Shown piece after piece: positions 5,727-14,483 of a stretch of DNA of 17,878 bases (within the stretch, counting starts at the first letter, position 1; each line of letters opens with the position of its first letter). The notes beneath the pieces were generated by a model. The model had not been told where the DNA came from and made no database searches. It saw only the letters and a program-made list of their open reading frames with translations. The position numbers and the translations under genes were made by a program. The stretch spans positions 1-17,878 of the forward strand of contig WSMP01000018.1 of the NCBI GenBank assembly GCA_013316495.1, given 5' to 3'. The stretch comes from Angelakisella sp. (GTDB lineage Bacteria; Bacillota; Clostridia; Oscillospirales; Ruminococcaceae).

Positions 5727-7976
5727 ATGGTTTTGTTGTCAAATCTGCCGGATAGCGGCTCCAGAAGAAGGCTCCTGGTGGTCTGCCTTTGCATCATCAT
5801 CGCGGGCTTTGGGCTGGTGATTTATAACCTCTTCAATATCCAAATCCGGCAGGGAGACTTTTACCAGCAGCGGGCCATCGCCCAGCAGCTGCGCACCACC
5901 CCCATCACCGCCAACCGCGGCACCATCTATGACCGCAACGGCAACACTTTGGCAGTCTCCGCCACGGTATGGACCGTTCTTTTTTCTCCCCACGATATCA
6001 CCGATGAGCAGGCCGTCGTCCTGGCGGATGGCATGAGTGAGATTTTGGGAGTGGACCGGGAGTTTGTCATCGAAAAGGCCAAGAACAAGAAGAATTACTA
6101 CCAGATTGTTAAAAAGAAGGTGGAGAAGGAAACAGCCGATAAGGTCATCGCCTTCGCTGCCGAGCATGAGATTGCAGGGGTCAGCCTCCAGGAGGACAGC
6201 AAACGGTACTATCCCTATGGGAGCCTGGGTTCCAGCGTGCTGGGCTTTGTGAACGAGGAGAACCAGGGGGCCTACGGCATCGAATCCTACTACAACAACA
6301 CCCTTAGCGGCACCCCCGGCAAGGTGGTGGCCGCCAAAAACGCCTGGGGCACCGATATGCCCTTCAGCTACCAGGAGATGTACGCCGCGCAGAACGGCAA
6401 CAGCCTGGTGCTCACCCTGGATGAAACCATCCAGCACATGCTGGATAAGCACCTGGAAACGGCGGTGGTGGAGCACAAGGTCCGCAACCGGGCCGCCGGC
6501 ATCATCCTGGATGTAAAGACCGGCGAGATTTTGGGCATGACCACCAAGCCGGACTTTGACCCCAATGCGGCGTATGAGATTGCCGACCCGGTGATGAAGG
6601 CGGCGGTGGAGGCCCTGCGGGGGAATGACGAGGAGTATCAGAAGGCCCTCAACGAGGCCCGGTTCCAGCAGTGGAACAACAAGTGCATTTCCGAGCCCTA
6701 CGAGCCCGGCTCGGTCTTCAAAATCATCACCCTTGCCTCTGGGCTGGAGGTGGGGGCGGTGGTCCCCAGCAACCATTTCTATTGCCCCGGCTTCTATATG
6801 GTGGGCAATGTGAAGAAGGGCTGCTGGAAGACGGTGGGCCATGGGGACCAGGACCTGGCCGCGGCGGTGCGCAACTCCTGTAACCCCGCCTTTATGATGG
6901 TGGGACAGCGCATCGGCGGCGAGCGGTTCTACGACTACTTCAGCAACTTCGGCCTCACCGAGACCACCGGCGTCGATTTGCCAGGGGAGGCCATCGGCGC
7001 CTACCACACCAAAAAGGCCCTGACGAACCCCAACGATTATGAAAACTCCCTCACCAGCTCCTCCTTCGGCCAGACCTTTAAGGTCACCCCCCTTCAGCTG
7101 GTTACAGCGGTGGCGGCGGCAGTGAACGGCGGCACCCTCTACGAGCCCCATATTGTGAAGCAGATTCTGGACCCGGACGGCAACATCGTCCAAACCATTG
7201 AGCCCAAGGCCAAGCGCCAGGTGGTTTCCGCGGAGACCTCCGCCATTGTCTGTCAAATGCTGGAGACGGTGGTCACCGAAGGCTCCGGTAAGAACGCCTA
7301 CATACCAGGCTATCGCATCGGCGGCAAAACGGGAACCTCGGAGAAGATTGACCAGTATAACAAAACCGGGGAGATGCGCAACGTCCTTTCCTTTGTGGGC
7401 ATCGCCCCCATGGATGACCCCCAGGTGGCCTGCCTGGTGATGCTGGATGAGCCTACCCTGGTAAACGAATACGGCTCCACCATCGCTGCCCCTGTGGTAG
7501 GTTCCATTCTGGCAGATGTTCTACCCTACCTGGGGATGGAGAAGGTCTACACCCAGGAGGAGCTGGAAAAGCTGGATGTCTATGTGGAAAGCCAGGTGGG
7601 CAAGGTGGCCCACGACGCCCAGTCCTATTACACCAGGGAGGGGCTGAACGCCAAAATCATCGGCGGCGGCGGAACGGTCCTTTCCCAGATTCCGGCGGCG
7701 GGCTCCACCGTGCCAAAGGGCAGCACGATAATGCTTTATACCGACGAATCGGCGGAAAGCGACATGGTGACGGTGCCCGACGTGGTGGGAAAGGGCGGTC
7801 TTGTGACCAACAAGCTGATACTTAACTCCGGGCTGAATATTAAAATCACCGGCGTGGGCATCGAAAACGAAAACGCCGTGGCCGCAAAGCAAAGCCTGTC
7901 TGCCGGCACTCAGGTGGCGCGGGGCACCGTCATCACGGTGGACTTTGCCGACACCACCTTGCGGGATAGCTTCTAA
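5727..7976 (+). CDS. Class B penicillin-binding protein with PASTA domains (SpoVD/FtsI/PBP2B type)
   Basis: A 749-residue septal transpeptidase that cross-links peptidoglycan made by FtsW. It has a short cytoplasmic N-terminus, a TM anchor (about 14-36), and a dimerisation domain starting near RGTIYDRNGNTLA (64-76). The transpeptidase domain has the SxxK serine motif SVFK (329-332), SxN SCN (384-386) and KTGT (534-537). Two PASTA repeats follow: one around 610-672 and one from VTVPDVVGKGG to the end. Two repeats resemble B. subtilis PBP2B, whereas SpoVD there has one; at this locus in Clostridia one protein may serve division, sporulation or both, so no symbol is fixed. The start is uncertain: ATG 5727 abuts the SD, and TTG 5733 or 5736 are better spaced. 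All motifs are intact. Confidence 0.93.
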   Translation: MVLLSNLPDSGSRRRLLVVCLCIIIAGFGLVIYNLFNIQIRQGDFYQQRAIAQQLRTTPITANRGTIYDRNGNTLAVSATVWTVLFSPHDITDEQAVVLADGMSEILGVDREFVIEKAKNKKNYYQIVKKKVEKETADKVIAFAAEHEIAGVSLQEDSKRYYPYGSLGSSVLGFVNEENQGAYGIESYYNNTLSGTPGKVVAAKNAWGTDMPFSYQEMYAAQNGNSLVLTLDETIQHMLDKHLETAVVEHKVRNRAAGIILDVKTGEILGMTTKPDFDPNAAYEIADPVMKAAVEALRGNDEEYQKALNEARFQQWNNKCISEPYEPGSVFKIITLASGLEVGAVVPSNHFYCPGFYMVGNVKKGCWKTVGHGDQDLAAAVRNSCNPAFMMVGQRIGGERFYDYFSNFGLTETTGVDLPGEAIGAYHTKKALTNPNDYENSLTSSSFGQTFKVTPLQLVTAVAAAVNGGTLYEPHIVKQILDPDGNIVQTIEPKAKRQVVSAETSAIVCQMLETVVTEGSGKNAYIPGYRIGGKTGTSEKIDQYNKTGEMRNVLSFVGIAPMDDPQVACLVMLDEPTLVNEYGSTIAAPVVGSILADVLPYLGMEKVYTQEELEKLDVYVESQVGKVAHDAQSYYTREGLNAKIIGGGGTVLSQIPAAGSTVPKGSTIMLYTDESAESDMVTVPDVVGKGGLVTNKLILNSGLNIKITGVGIENENAVAAKQSLSAGTQVARGTVITVDFADTTLRDSF

Positions 7977-7985
7977 CTGCTGAAT

Positions 7986-8054
7986 CTGGGGCGTTGCCCC
8001 AGCCCCCGCTTCTTTTTCTTCTTGCAAAAGAAGAAAAAGAAGCAAAAAGAAGAA
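7986..8054. repeat. Tandem hairpins and mirror repeat in the PBP-murE spacer
   Basis: Two perfect inverted repeats sit side by side. CTGGGGC-GTT-GCCCCAG spans 7986-8002. A 16-bp stem follows, with a pyrimidine arm at 8008-8023, a GCAA tetraloop, and a purine arm at 8028-8043. No T-run follows, so a normal terminator is unlikely. The purine side continues so that AAGAAGAAAAA (8028-8038) and AAAAAGAAGAA (8044-8054) form a mirror repeat. The composite looks like a dispersed intergenic element or an mRNA-processing/attenuation structure; copy number cannot be judged here. Confidence 0.75.
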
Positions 8055-8129
8055 TGGCAAAAGGTACAAACAGGCGGGGGAAGGGCCAAGGGGCTTTGAG
8101 GTACGAGAGGCCCAGAAAGGGGCGAATTT

Positions 8130-9590
8130 ATGGTACTGAAAGATTATCTGGCAGGGGTCAGGTACAAAACCGCGATGGGGGAAGAGGAGCTGGAGCGGCT
8201 CCCGGTGACCTCGGTGACCAACGATTCCAGGCAGGTGCGGAAAGGCAGCATCTTCGTCTGCATCCGGGGCGGGCGGTTTGACGGCCACGATAAAGCCGCC
8301 GGGGCGTTGGAGGCGGGGGCCGCCGCCATAGTGGTGGAACGGGACCTGGGGCTTCCCCGCCAGATTTTGGTGGAAAACACACGGGCAGCCTACGCCCTTC
8401 TTTGCGGAAATCATTTTGGCAATCCCGCCAGCCGGCTGAAACTCATTGGGGTCACCGGCACCAGCGGCAAGACCACCGTGGCCTTTCTCATAAAGAGCAT
8501 CCTCCAGGAGGCGGGAGAGAAGGTGGGGCTTATTGGGACTATCCACAACGAGATTGGCCAGTGGGAGTTCCCCGCCAAGCATACCACCCCGGACCCCTAC
8601 CAGCTGCACACCATGCTGGAGCGGATGACGGAGGCCGGGTGCCGCTACGTGGTGATGGAGGCTTCCTCCCACGCCCTGGACCAGCACCGGCTGGAGGGCT
8701 GCCGCTTTGCCGCTGCGGTTTTCACCAATCTTTCCCAGGACCACCTGGATTACCACGGCACCATGGAAAACTACTTTGCCGCCAAGAAGAAGCTCTTCGC
8801 CATGGCGGACACGGCTGTGGTAAACCTGGACGATTCCAAGGGGTTGGAGTTGGCCGAGGAGCTGGGCCCGGAAACTGTCACCTTCTCCCTGGAGAAGGAC
8901 GAGGCCACCCTTACCGCCCGGAACATCACCTCCAACGTCAAGGGGAGCAGCTTCCTTTTGGTGGGGGAGAAGATTATCCAGCGCACCCGCATCGGGATGC
9001 CGGGGCGCTTTTCTGTGAGCAACGGGATGGCCGCCGCTGCCGCCTGCTATGCCCTGGGTATTCCGCCAGAAAAGATAGTGGCGGGGCTGGCAGCCTGTCC
9101 CGGTGTACCGGGCCGGGCGGAGGTGATACCCGCCCCTGTGGACTTTACCATCATCCGGGATTTCGCCCACGCGCCGGAGGAGCTGGAGCAGATTCTTACC
9201 ACCCTGCGGCCCTACAAAGGGGAGGGACGGCTCATCACCCTCTTTGGCTGCGCCGGGGACCGGGACCGCACCAAGCGGGCCGCCATGGGGGAGATTGTGG
9301 CCAAAAACTCCGACCTGGCTATCCTCACCTCCGATAATCCCCGCACCGAGGACGAGGGCCAAATCATTGACGACACCCGACCCGGTCTTTTGCAGCACAA
9401 AACCCCCTACAAAATCATCCCTGACCGGTACGAGGCGGTGAAATGGGCCCTGGAGCAGGCCCAAAAAGACGACATCCTCCTGCTGGCGGGCAAGGGCCAC
9501 GAGGACTATCAGGTGTTGCGGGAGGAGACCGTTTACTTTGACGAGAAGGTGCTGGTACAGCAGCTGCTGGCGGAGATGGGCCGGGGATAG
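8130..9590 (+). CDS. murE: UDP-MurNAc-L-Ala-D-Glu:meso-DAP ligase MurE
   Basis: A 486-residue ATP-dependent cytoplasmic ligase adding the third residue of the stem peptide. The N-terminal domain contains SVTNDSRQVRKGSIFV. The ATP loop is GTSGKTT (110-116), followed by HTTPD, MEASSHALDQHRL and FTNLSQDHLDYH. The C-terminal domain carries DNPR (402-405), the motif diagnostic of meso-diaminopimelate rather than lysine as substrate, so the peptidoglycan is probably DAP type. The start ATG 8130 has AAAGGGG 8 nt upstream. The 153-bp spacer before it holds paired hairpins, unusual inside a dcw operon. murF follows after 39 bp. Confidence 0.96.
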   Translation: MVLKDYLAGVRYKTAMGEEELERLPVTSVTNDSRQVRKGSIFVCIRGGRFDGHDKAAGALEAGAAAIVVERDLGLPRQILVENTRAAYALLCGNHFGNPASRLKLIGVTGTSGKTTVAFLIKSILQEAGEKVGLIGTIHNEIGQWEFPAKHTTPDPYQLHTMLERMTEAGCRYVVMEASSHALDQHRLEGCRFAAAVFTNLSQDHLDYHGTMENYFAAKKKLFAMADTAVVNLDDSKGLELAEELGPETVTFSLEKDEATLTARNITSNVKGSSFLLVGEKIIQRTRIGMPGRFSVSNGMAAAAACYALGIPPEKIVAGLAACPGVPGRAEVIPAPVDFTIIRDFAHAPEELEQILTTLRPYKGEGRLITLFGCAGDRDRTKRAAMGEIVAKNSDLAILTSDNPRTEDEGQIIDDTRPGLLQHKTPYKIIPDRYEAVKWALEQAQKDDILLLAGKGHEDYQVLREETVYFDEKVLVQQLLAEMGRG

Positions 9591-9629
9591 CCCCCCGATT
9601 AAATGATACTTAGAGAAGGGAACAACCCG

Positions 9630-11003
9630 ATGGAAAAACTGACCATCCGCGAAATCGCCCAGGCACTGAAAATTCCCTGCCCCATGGACGGGGAGGTGCA
9701 GAGTATCTGCACCGATTCCCGCCAAATCACCCCCGGCTGTCTCTTTGTGGCTATCCAGGGGGAGAATTTCGACGGCCATGACTTTGTCCGGGGGGCCATC
9801 CAGCAGGGGGCCGTCTGCGCTTTGGTCCACCACCCTGGGGACTACCCGGAGGGAAGGACTCTACTGGTGGAAGATACCCTAAAGGCTCTGCTGGCCCTTT
9901 CCGCCTGGTATCGGAGCAAAATGCCGGTCCGGGTGGTGGGCATCACCGGCAGCGTGGGAAAAACCACCACAAAGGAAATGACAGCGGCGGTGCTCTCCGC
10001 CCGTTTTTCCACCATAAAAACCCAAGGGAACCTGAATAACGAGATTGGAGCGCCCAAAACTCTCTTTACCATTGAAAAAGACACCCAGGCGGCGGTGGTG
10101 GAGATGGGAATGACCGGACTGGGGGAGATTCGGGACCTGGCCCTGGCGGCAAAGCCGGAGATGGGCATTATCACCAACATCGGCGTTTCCCACCTGGAGC
10201 GCCTGGGTACAAGGGAAAACATCCTCCGGGCCAAGCTGGAGCTGGCGGAGTGTCTCCCCGATGGGGCTCCCCTTCTCCTGTGCGGGGACAACGACCTGCT
10301 GCAAAAGGTAAAAATTCCTCGTCTTTCCATAATTTTCTATGGAATCGACAACCAAAGCTGCCCCATCTGTGGTACAATAAAGAACACTACGCCCTTTTCC
10401 ACCGGATTTTCTATTGCCTGGGAGGGAAAAAGCTACGACGCTTTCATCCCTGGCGCAGGGAAACACCTGGTGCTGGCCGCCCTGGCCGCCTTTGGGGCAG
10501 GGGTGAGCATGGGGATGAAGCCGGAGGAGGCGGTGGCTGCCCTCCGGGATTATATCCCCTCCGGGATGCGTCAGAAGGTGGTGGAAAAAGGGGGAGTTAC
10601 CGTGGTGGAGGACTGCTATAACGCCAGTCCTGATTCCATGGCCGCCGCCTTGGATACCCTGGGCCGCTTCCCGGCGGCGGGGCGGCGGATTTTCGTGGTC
10701 TCGGATATGCTGGAACTGGGGGAGAGCGCCCCGCAGCTCCACTACCAGGTGGGGGAGCAGGCCGCCCAAAGCGGCGTGGACCTCCTGCTGGCCTGGGGGG
10801 AGCTTTCCCAGGAGCTGGTGCGGGGGGCGTCGGAAAAGGGGCTCCAGGATGCCCGCTTCTTCTCCCAAAAGGAGGCGCTCACCGAGGCGGTGCTGGAGAC
10901 GGTACAGCCCGGAGACCTAGTTTGGTTCAAGGGCAGCCGGTGCATGAAGCTGGAGGAAGTGGTGGAACGGCTGTACCAGAAGCTGGACCCCCAAAAGGAC
11001 TGA
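9630..11003 (+). CDS. murF: UDP-MurNAc-tripeptide:D-Ala-D-Ala ligase MurF
   Basis: A 457-residue ATP-dependent ligase that adds the D-Ala-D-Ala dipeptide and completes the UDP-MurNAc-pentapeptide. It has ICTDSRQITPGCLFVA near residue 26, the ATP loop GSVGKTT (107-113), NLNNEIGAPKTLF, VVEMGMTGLGEI, TNIGVSHLERLGT and YNASPDSMAAAL. The start at ATG 9630 is supported by GAGAAGGG (9613-9620) 9 nt upstream; an in-frame ATG at 9603 lacks such a site and would add nine residues. A less conserved patch in the central domain contains CPICG, which is not a general MurF feature and may simply be divergence. Next in the operon is mraY after a 118-bp leader. Confidence 0.95.
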   Translation: MEKLTIREIAQALKIPCPMDGEVQSICTDSRQITPGCLFVAIQGENFDGHDFVRGAIQQGAVCALVHHPGDYPEGRTLLVEDTLKALLALSAWYRSKMPVRVVGITGSVGKTTTKEMTAAVLSARFSTIKTQGNLNNEIGAPKTLFTIEKDTQAAVVEMGMTGLGEIRDLALAAKPEMGIITNIGVSHLERLGTRENILRAKLELAECLPDGAPLLLCGDNDLLQKVKIPRLSIIFYGIDNQSCPICGTIKNTTPFSTGFSIAWEGKSYDAFIPGAGKHLVLAALAAFGAGVSMGMKPEEAVAALRDYIPSGMRQKVVEKGGVTVVEDCYNASPDSMAAALDTLGRFPAAGRRIFVVSDMLELGESAPQLHYQVGEQAAQSGVDLLLAWGELSQELVRGASEKGLQDARFFSQKEALTEAVLETVQPGDLVWFKGSRCMKLEEVVERLYQKLDPQKD

Positions 11004-11057
11004 GCAGCAAAGGAAACGAAACAGTACGAGCCTGGGATTTCAGGCAGTTGTTTTCCG

Positions 11058-11107
11058 CCTGGCGCTTTAATAGGGCCAGGTAGGACGAGACGGCGGGGAC
11101 ACCCCGC
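11058..11107 (+). promoter_or_regulatory. Two hairpins in the mraY leader
   Basis: CCTGGC (11058-11063) pairs with GCCAGG (11075-11080). Downstream, GCGGGG (11093-11098) pairs with CCCCGC (11102-11107) across ACA. The second hairpin ends 14 nt before ATG 11122, which has only a weak GGATG-type SD. The structures could shield initiation or mark an RNA cleavage site. The function is inferred. Confidence 0.4.
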
Positions 11108-11121
11108 GAACGGATGTGGAT

Positions 11122-12135
11122 ATGGACAGAATTTGGATCATCATGGCAGTGGTGCTGGCCTTCGCCATCACCGCAATTTCCGGGATGTGGCTGCTGCCCA
11201 TCCTGAGAAAACTCCACTTTGGGCAGACTATCCTGGACATCGGCCCCCGGTGGCACAAAAATAAGCAGGGAACCCCCACCATGGGGGGGATTATGTTTAT
11301 CTTCGGCATTGTCCTTTCGGTGGTGGTGAGCTTCCTGCTGATGCAGCTGGGGGGCGGCGGAACCGCCCGGCCGGATAGCGCCGCCATCAAGGCCCGGCTC
11401 TTTTACGGCCTGATGCTGGCAATCGCCTTCGGCCTCATCGGCTTCACCGACGACTACCTGAAGGTGGTGCGCAAGCAGAACGAGGGACTGACCCCCAACC
11501 AGAAGCTGTTTTTGCAGCTGCTGTTCGGAATCGGCTACCTGGCCCTGCTGCACGTCAGCGGCAACCGCAGCACCGTCCTGGTGGTGCCCTTTGTGGGGAT
11601 GCTGGATATCGGCTTTCTTTACTATCCCTTTGCCCTCTTTGCCATCCTGGCCCTTTCCAACGCGGTGAATTTTACCGACGGACTGGATGGTCTCCTCTCT
11701 TCGGTGACCTTTGTGGTGGCTATCGCCTATATGATTCTCACCGCGATTTTAGGACAGTGGGAGATGGGCATTCTGGCGGCGGCTATGGCCGGGGGCTGTC
11801 TGGGCTTTTTGGTGTGGAACTTCTACCCCGCCAAGGTCTTTATGGGGGATACCGGCTCCCTTTTCCTCAGCGGCCTGGTGATTGCCCTCTGCTTTGGCAC
11901 AGGGCTGCCCCTCTTTGTCCTTCTCATCGGGGTTATCTATGTGGTGGAGATGGCCTCAGTGGTAATTCAGATGACCTACTTTAAGATCACCCACGGCAAG
12001 CGCATCTTTAAGATGAGCCCCATCCACCACCACTTTGAGCTGTGCGGCTACACCGAAGTGCAGATTGTCACCGCCTTCGCCCTGGTCACCGCCGCAGGCT
12101 CCGCCTTGGCTATCTGGGCCGCCCTTACAATGTGA
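11122..12135 (+). CDS. mraY: Phospho-MurNAc-pentapeptide translocase MraY
   Basis: A 337-residue polytopic integral membrane enzyme that transfers phospho-MurNAc-pentapeptide to undecaprenyl phosphate to make lipid I. Key motifs are FTDDYLKV (Asp110-Asp111), NAVNFTDGLDGL (around 180-191), MGDTGS (241-246) and the cytoplasmic HHH in SPIHHHFELCG (302-304). About ten hydrophobic segments are visible. Start choice is uncertain: GTG 11116 and ATG 11122 are in frame and give almost the same protein, and neither has a strong SD. ATG 11122 was chosen because it is the canonical codon with a GGATG-like site 5 nt upstream. ftsW follows after 33 bp where many bacteria have murD. Confidence 0.95.
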   Translation: MDRIWIIMAVVLAFAITAISGMWLLPILRKLHFGQTILDIGPRWHKNKQGTPTMGGIMFIFGIVLSVVVSFLLMQLGGGGTARPDSAAIKARLFYGLMLAIAFGLIGFTDDYLKVVRKQNEGLTPNQKLFLQLLFGIGYLALLHVSGNRSTVLVVPFVGMLDIGFLYYPFALFAILALSNAVNFTDGLDGLLSSVTFVVAIAYMILTAILGQWEMGILAAAMAGGCLGFLVWNFYPAKVFMGDTGSLFLSGLVIALCFGTGLPLFVLLIGVIYVVEMASVVIQMTYFKITHGKRIFKMSPIHHHFELCGYTEVQIVTAFALVTAAGSALAIWAALTM

Positions 12136-12168
12136 CCGAACCAATCATCCGGAAAGGAGATGCTCCCT

Positions 12169-13311
12169 ATGGAAAGCAGGACCACCGCCCGCAGGGCGTC
12201 CATCAAGCGGGCAAAGGGGAACATCGATCTCACCTTTCTGGTGCTGGTGCTTACCCTGCTGGTTTGCGGGCTGGTGCTGATGTTCTCCGCCAGTTACGCC
12301 TACGCCTACTACTACGAGGGCAACAGCTTCCACTACATCACCCGGCAGCTGGTTTGGGCAGGGTTGGGCCTTGGGGCTATGGCCTTCCTTTCCACTTGGG
12401 ATTACCATATTTGGCATCGCTTTGCTTGGCTGGCCTTCGGCGTCACCGTTGTGATGCTGGTCATCGTCTATTTTATGCCCGAACGAAACGGCGCCCACCG
12501 GTGGATCTTCATCGCCGGGCAGCAGTTCCAGCCCACGGAGATTGCCAAATTTTCGGTGGTACTGCTCTTTTCCCATATGATTTCCCTGAACCACGATAAG
12601 ATGAAAACCTTCCAATACGGCATCCTGCCCTATGGCATCATCCTGGTGATTTACGCCGGCCTGATTATCTTTGAACCCCACCTTTCCGCTACCATCCTCA
12701 TTATGGGTCTGGGCGTGGTGCTGATTTTTGTGGGCGGGGCCAGCCTCAAGTGGTTTGGCCTGGGGATGGCAGGGGGTGTGTCCTTGGCGGCTGTCGCCAT
12801 GATGATCCCCTCCATCAACGAGCGGGCCATGTACCGCATCAACGTTTGGAAGGACCCCTTTATTGACCCCAAGGTGGCGGGCTTTCAGACCATCCAGTCC
12901 CTTTACGCCATCGGCTCCGGAGGGCTGATGGGGGCGGGCATCGGCAACTCCCGCCAGAAGTATCTCTTCCTTCCGGAGCCCCAGAACGACTTCGTCTTTG
13001 CCATCATCTGCGAGGAGCTGGGGTTTGTGGGGGCGGTGCTCATCATCCTGCTTTTCGCCCTCCTCATCTGCCGGGGGTTTATGATTGCCGTGAAAGCCAG
13101 GGACCGGTTTGGGATGCTGCTGGCCACCGGCCTCACCGCCCAGGTGGGCATCCAGACGGTGCTGAACATCGCGGTGGTCACCAACACCATCCCCAATACC
13201 GGCATCAGTCTGCCGTTCTTCTCCTACGGAGGCTCCGCTCTCTCCATGCTGCTGGCCCAGATGGGCATTATCCTTTCAATATCCCGACAAACCGCTTTGG
13301 AAAAGGAGTGA
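12169..13311 (+). CDS. ftsW: SEDS peptidoglycan glycosyltransferase FtsW/SpoVE
   Basis: A 380-residue multi-pass protein of the SEDS family that polymerises lipid II into glycan strands at the septum together with the class B PBP. Visible landmarks are GLVLMFSASY (34-43), FQPTEIAKFSVVLLFSHM (120-137), SLYAIGSGGLMGAGIGNSRQ, the catalytic-loop QNDFVFA with Asp274, and GISLPFFSYGGSALS near the C-terminus. Start ATG 12169 has AAAGGAG (12153-12159) 9 nt upstream; ATG 12160 overlaps this SD and is unlikely. It could be called SpoVE instead; a second family member elsewhere would settle this. It sits between mraY and murG, 6 bp before murG. Confidence 0.93.
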   Translation: MESRTTARRASIKRAKGNIDLTFLVLVLTLLVCGLVLMFSASYAYAYYYEGNSFHYITRQLVWAGLGLGAMAFLSTWDYHIWHRFAWLAFGVTVVMLVIVYFMPERNGAHRWIFIAGQQFQPTEIAKFSVVLLFSHMISLNHDKMKTFQYGILPYGIILVIYAGLIIFEPHLSATILIMGLGVVLIFVGGASLKWFGLGMAGGVSLAAVAMMIPSINERAMYRINVWKDPFIDPKVAGFQTIQSLYAIGSGGLMGAGIGNSRQKYLFLPEPQNDFVFAIICEELGFVGAVLIILLFALLICRGFMIAVKARDRFGMLLATGLTAQVGIQTVLNIAVVTNTIPNTGISLPFFSYGGSALSMLLAQMGIILSISRQTALEKE

Positions 13312-13317
13312 TGTAAT

Positions 13318-14448
13318 ATGAAGGTCTTGTTTGCCTGCGGGGGGACAGCGGGGCATATTAACCCCGGTCTCTCCATCGCCGCCGCCTTGGGCAGCCGCTG
13401 CCCGGATATACAGATTCGCTTTGCCGGTAATCCGGATGGAATGGAGGCCCGTCTGGTGCCGGGGGCCGGGTTCGAGTTTGTCCCCTTTAGGGCTATGGGC
13501 ATCCAGCGAAGGCTTACCCCCTATAACATCTACCGGAACGCGAAGTCTGTCTGCCTGCTGCTGACGGCGCAGGCGCGGGCCAAGAAGGTGATTCGGGCCT
13601 TTGGGCCGGATCTGGTGGTGGGTACCGGGGGGTATGTCAGCGGCCCCATTCTGCTGACAGCGGCAAAAATGGGCATCCCCACCGCCACCCATGAGCAGAA
13701 TGCGTTTCCCGGCGTCACCACCAAGCTCCTGGCAAAACAGGTGGATAAGGTGCTGTTGGCGGTGGAGAAGGCCAAGGAATATCTCCCCAAGGAGGCGGCG
13801 GGGAAGTGCATAGTCACCGGCAATCCGGTGCGCCCGGAGATACTTACCGAGCGCCGGGAGGAGGCTCGCCGGAAGTGCGGCGTGCCGGAGGGAAAGCTCT
13901 GCATCCTCTCCTTTGGCGGCAGCCTGGGAGCCCAGCGGGTGAACGAGGCGGTGGCCGACGTGATGGCCTGGCATATAAAAGAAGGGAAGCTCCACCACAT
14001 CCACGCCACCGGCCAGTACGGGGTGGAGCTGCTGCCCCGGCTGCTTCAGGAGCGGAAGGTCCCCTATTCGGACAACCCCTGTTTGGACATCCGGGAATAC
14101 ATAGACGATATGCCCGCCTGTCTGGCGGCGGCGGACCTGGTGATCTGCCGGGCGGGGGCCAGCACCCTCAGCGAGCTGGCGGCAGCAGGCCGGGCCTCCA
14201 TCCTTATCCCGTCCCCCAATGTGGCGGAAAACCACCAGTACCACAACGCCATGGTGCTGCAAAATGCCGGGGCGGCCGTTGTTCTCCAGGAAAAGGAGCT
14301 CACTGGGGAGGCGCTGGTAAAGCTGGTGAAGGAGCTTACCCAGGATCCGGCCCGGCTGCGGCGGTTGGGGGAAAACGCCAAAAAGATTGCGGCTCCGCGG
14401 GCGGTGGAGGAGATTGCGGACCAGCTGCTGGCGCTGGTGCAAAAGTAA
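13318..14448 (+). CDS. murG: Lipid II synthase MurG (UDP-GlcNAc transferase)
   Basis: A 376-residue GT28 glycosyltransferase at the inner membrane face that adds GlcNAc to lipid I, giving lipid II. The N-terminal glycine-rich loop is GGTAGHINPG (8-17), followed by VVGTGGYVSGP, ATHEQNAFPG and TGNPVRPEI. The donor-binding C-terminal domain shows SFGGSLGAQRVNE, ICRAGASTLSELAAAGRASILIP and AENHQYHNA. The SD AAGGAG sits 9 nt before ATG 13318, overlapping the end of ftsW. All motifs and the length are normal. Confidence 0.97.
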   Translation: MKVLFACGGTAGHINPGLSIAAALGSRCPDIQIRFAGNPDGMEARLVPGAGFEFVPFRAMGIQRRLTPYNIYRNAKSVCLLLTAQARAKKVIRAFGPDLVVGTGGYVSGPILLTAAKMGIPTATHEQNAFPGVTTKLLAKQVDKVLLAVEKAKEYLPKEAAGKCIVTGNPVRPEILTERREEARRKCGVPEGKLCILSFGGSLGAQRVNEAVADVMAWHIKEGKLHHIHATGQYGVELLPRLLQERKVPYSDNPCLDIREYIDDMPACLAAADLVICRAGASTLSELAAAGRASILIPSPNVAENHQYHNAMVLQNAGAAVVLQEKELTGEALVKLVKELTQDPARLRRLGENAKKIAAPRAVEEIADQLLALVQK

Positions 14449-14483
14449 CCATTCCCACAGCAAGAACATAGGATACGAACGCA

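Noticed and set aside
5739..7256. 505-codon open frame on the minus strand
   Set aside because: It is antisense to a fully motif-supported PBP; the composition is a shadow of the GC-rich third position.
7986..8043. Rho-independent terminator after the PBP gene
   Set aside because: The stems are perfect, but no T-run follows on the plus strand and essential mur genes continue downstream in the same direction.
7994..8281. Short frame across the PBP-murE hairpins
   Set aside because: It translates the hairpin arms into low-complexity K/E/R-rich peptide and runs out of frame into murE. There is no SD at its ATG.
7521..9833. 770-codon open frame on the minus strand
   Set aside because: It lies antisense to the PBP 3' end and the MurE gene, which have complete motif sets. 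Long antisense frames are expected in GC-rich coding DNA.
10373..10378. TACAAT inside murF as a possible internal promoter for downstream genes
   Set aside because: No -35-like hexamer sits 16-18 bp upstream, and the sequence is explained as coding.
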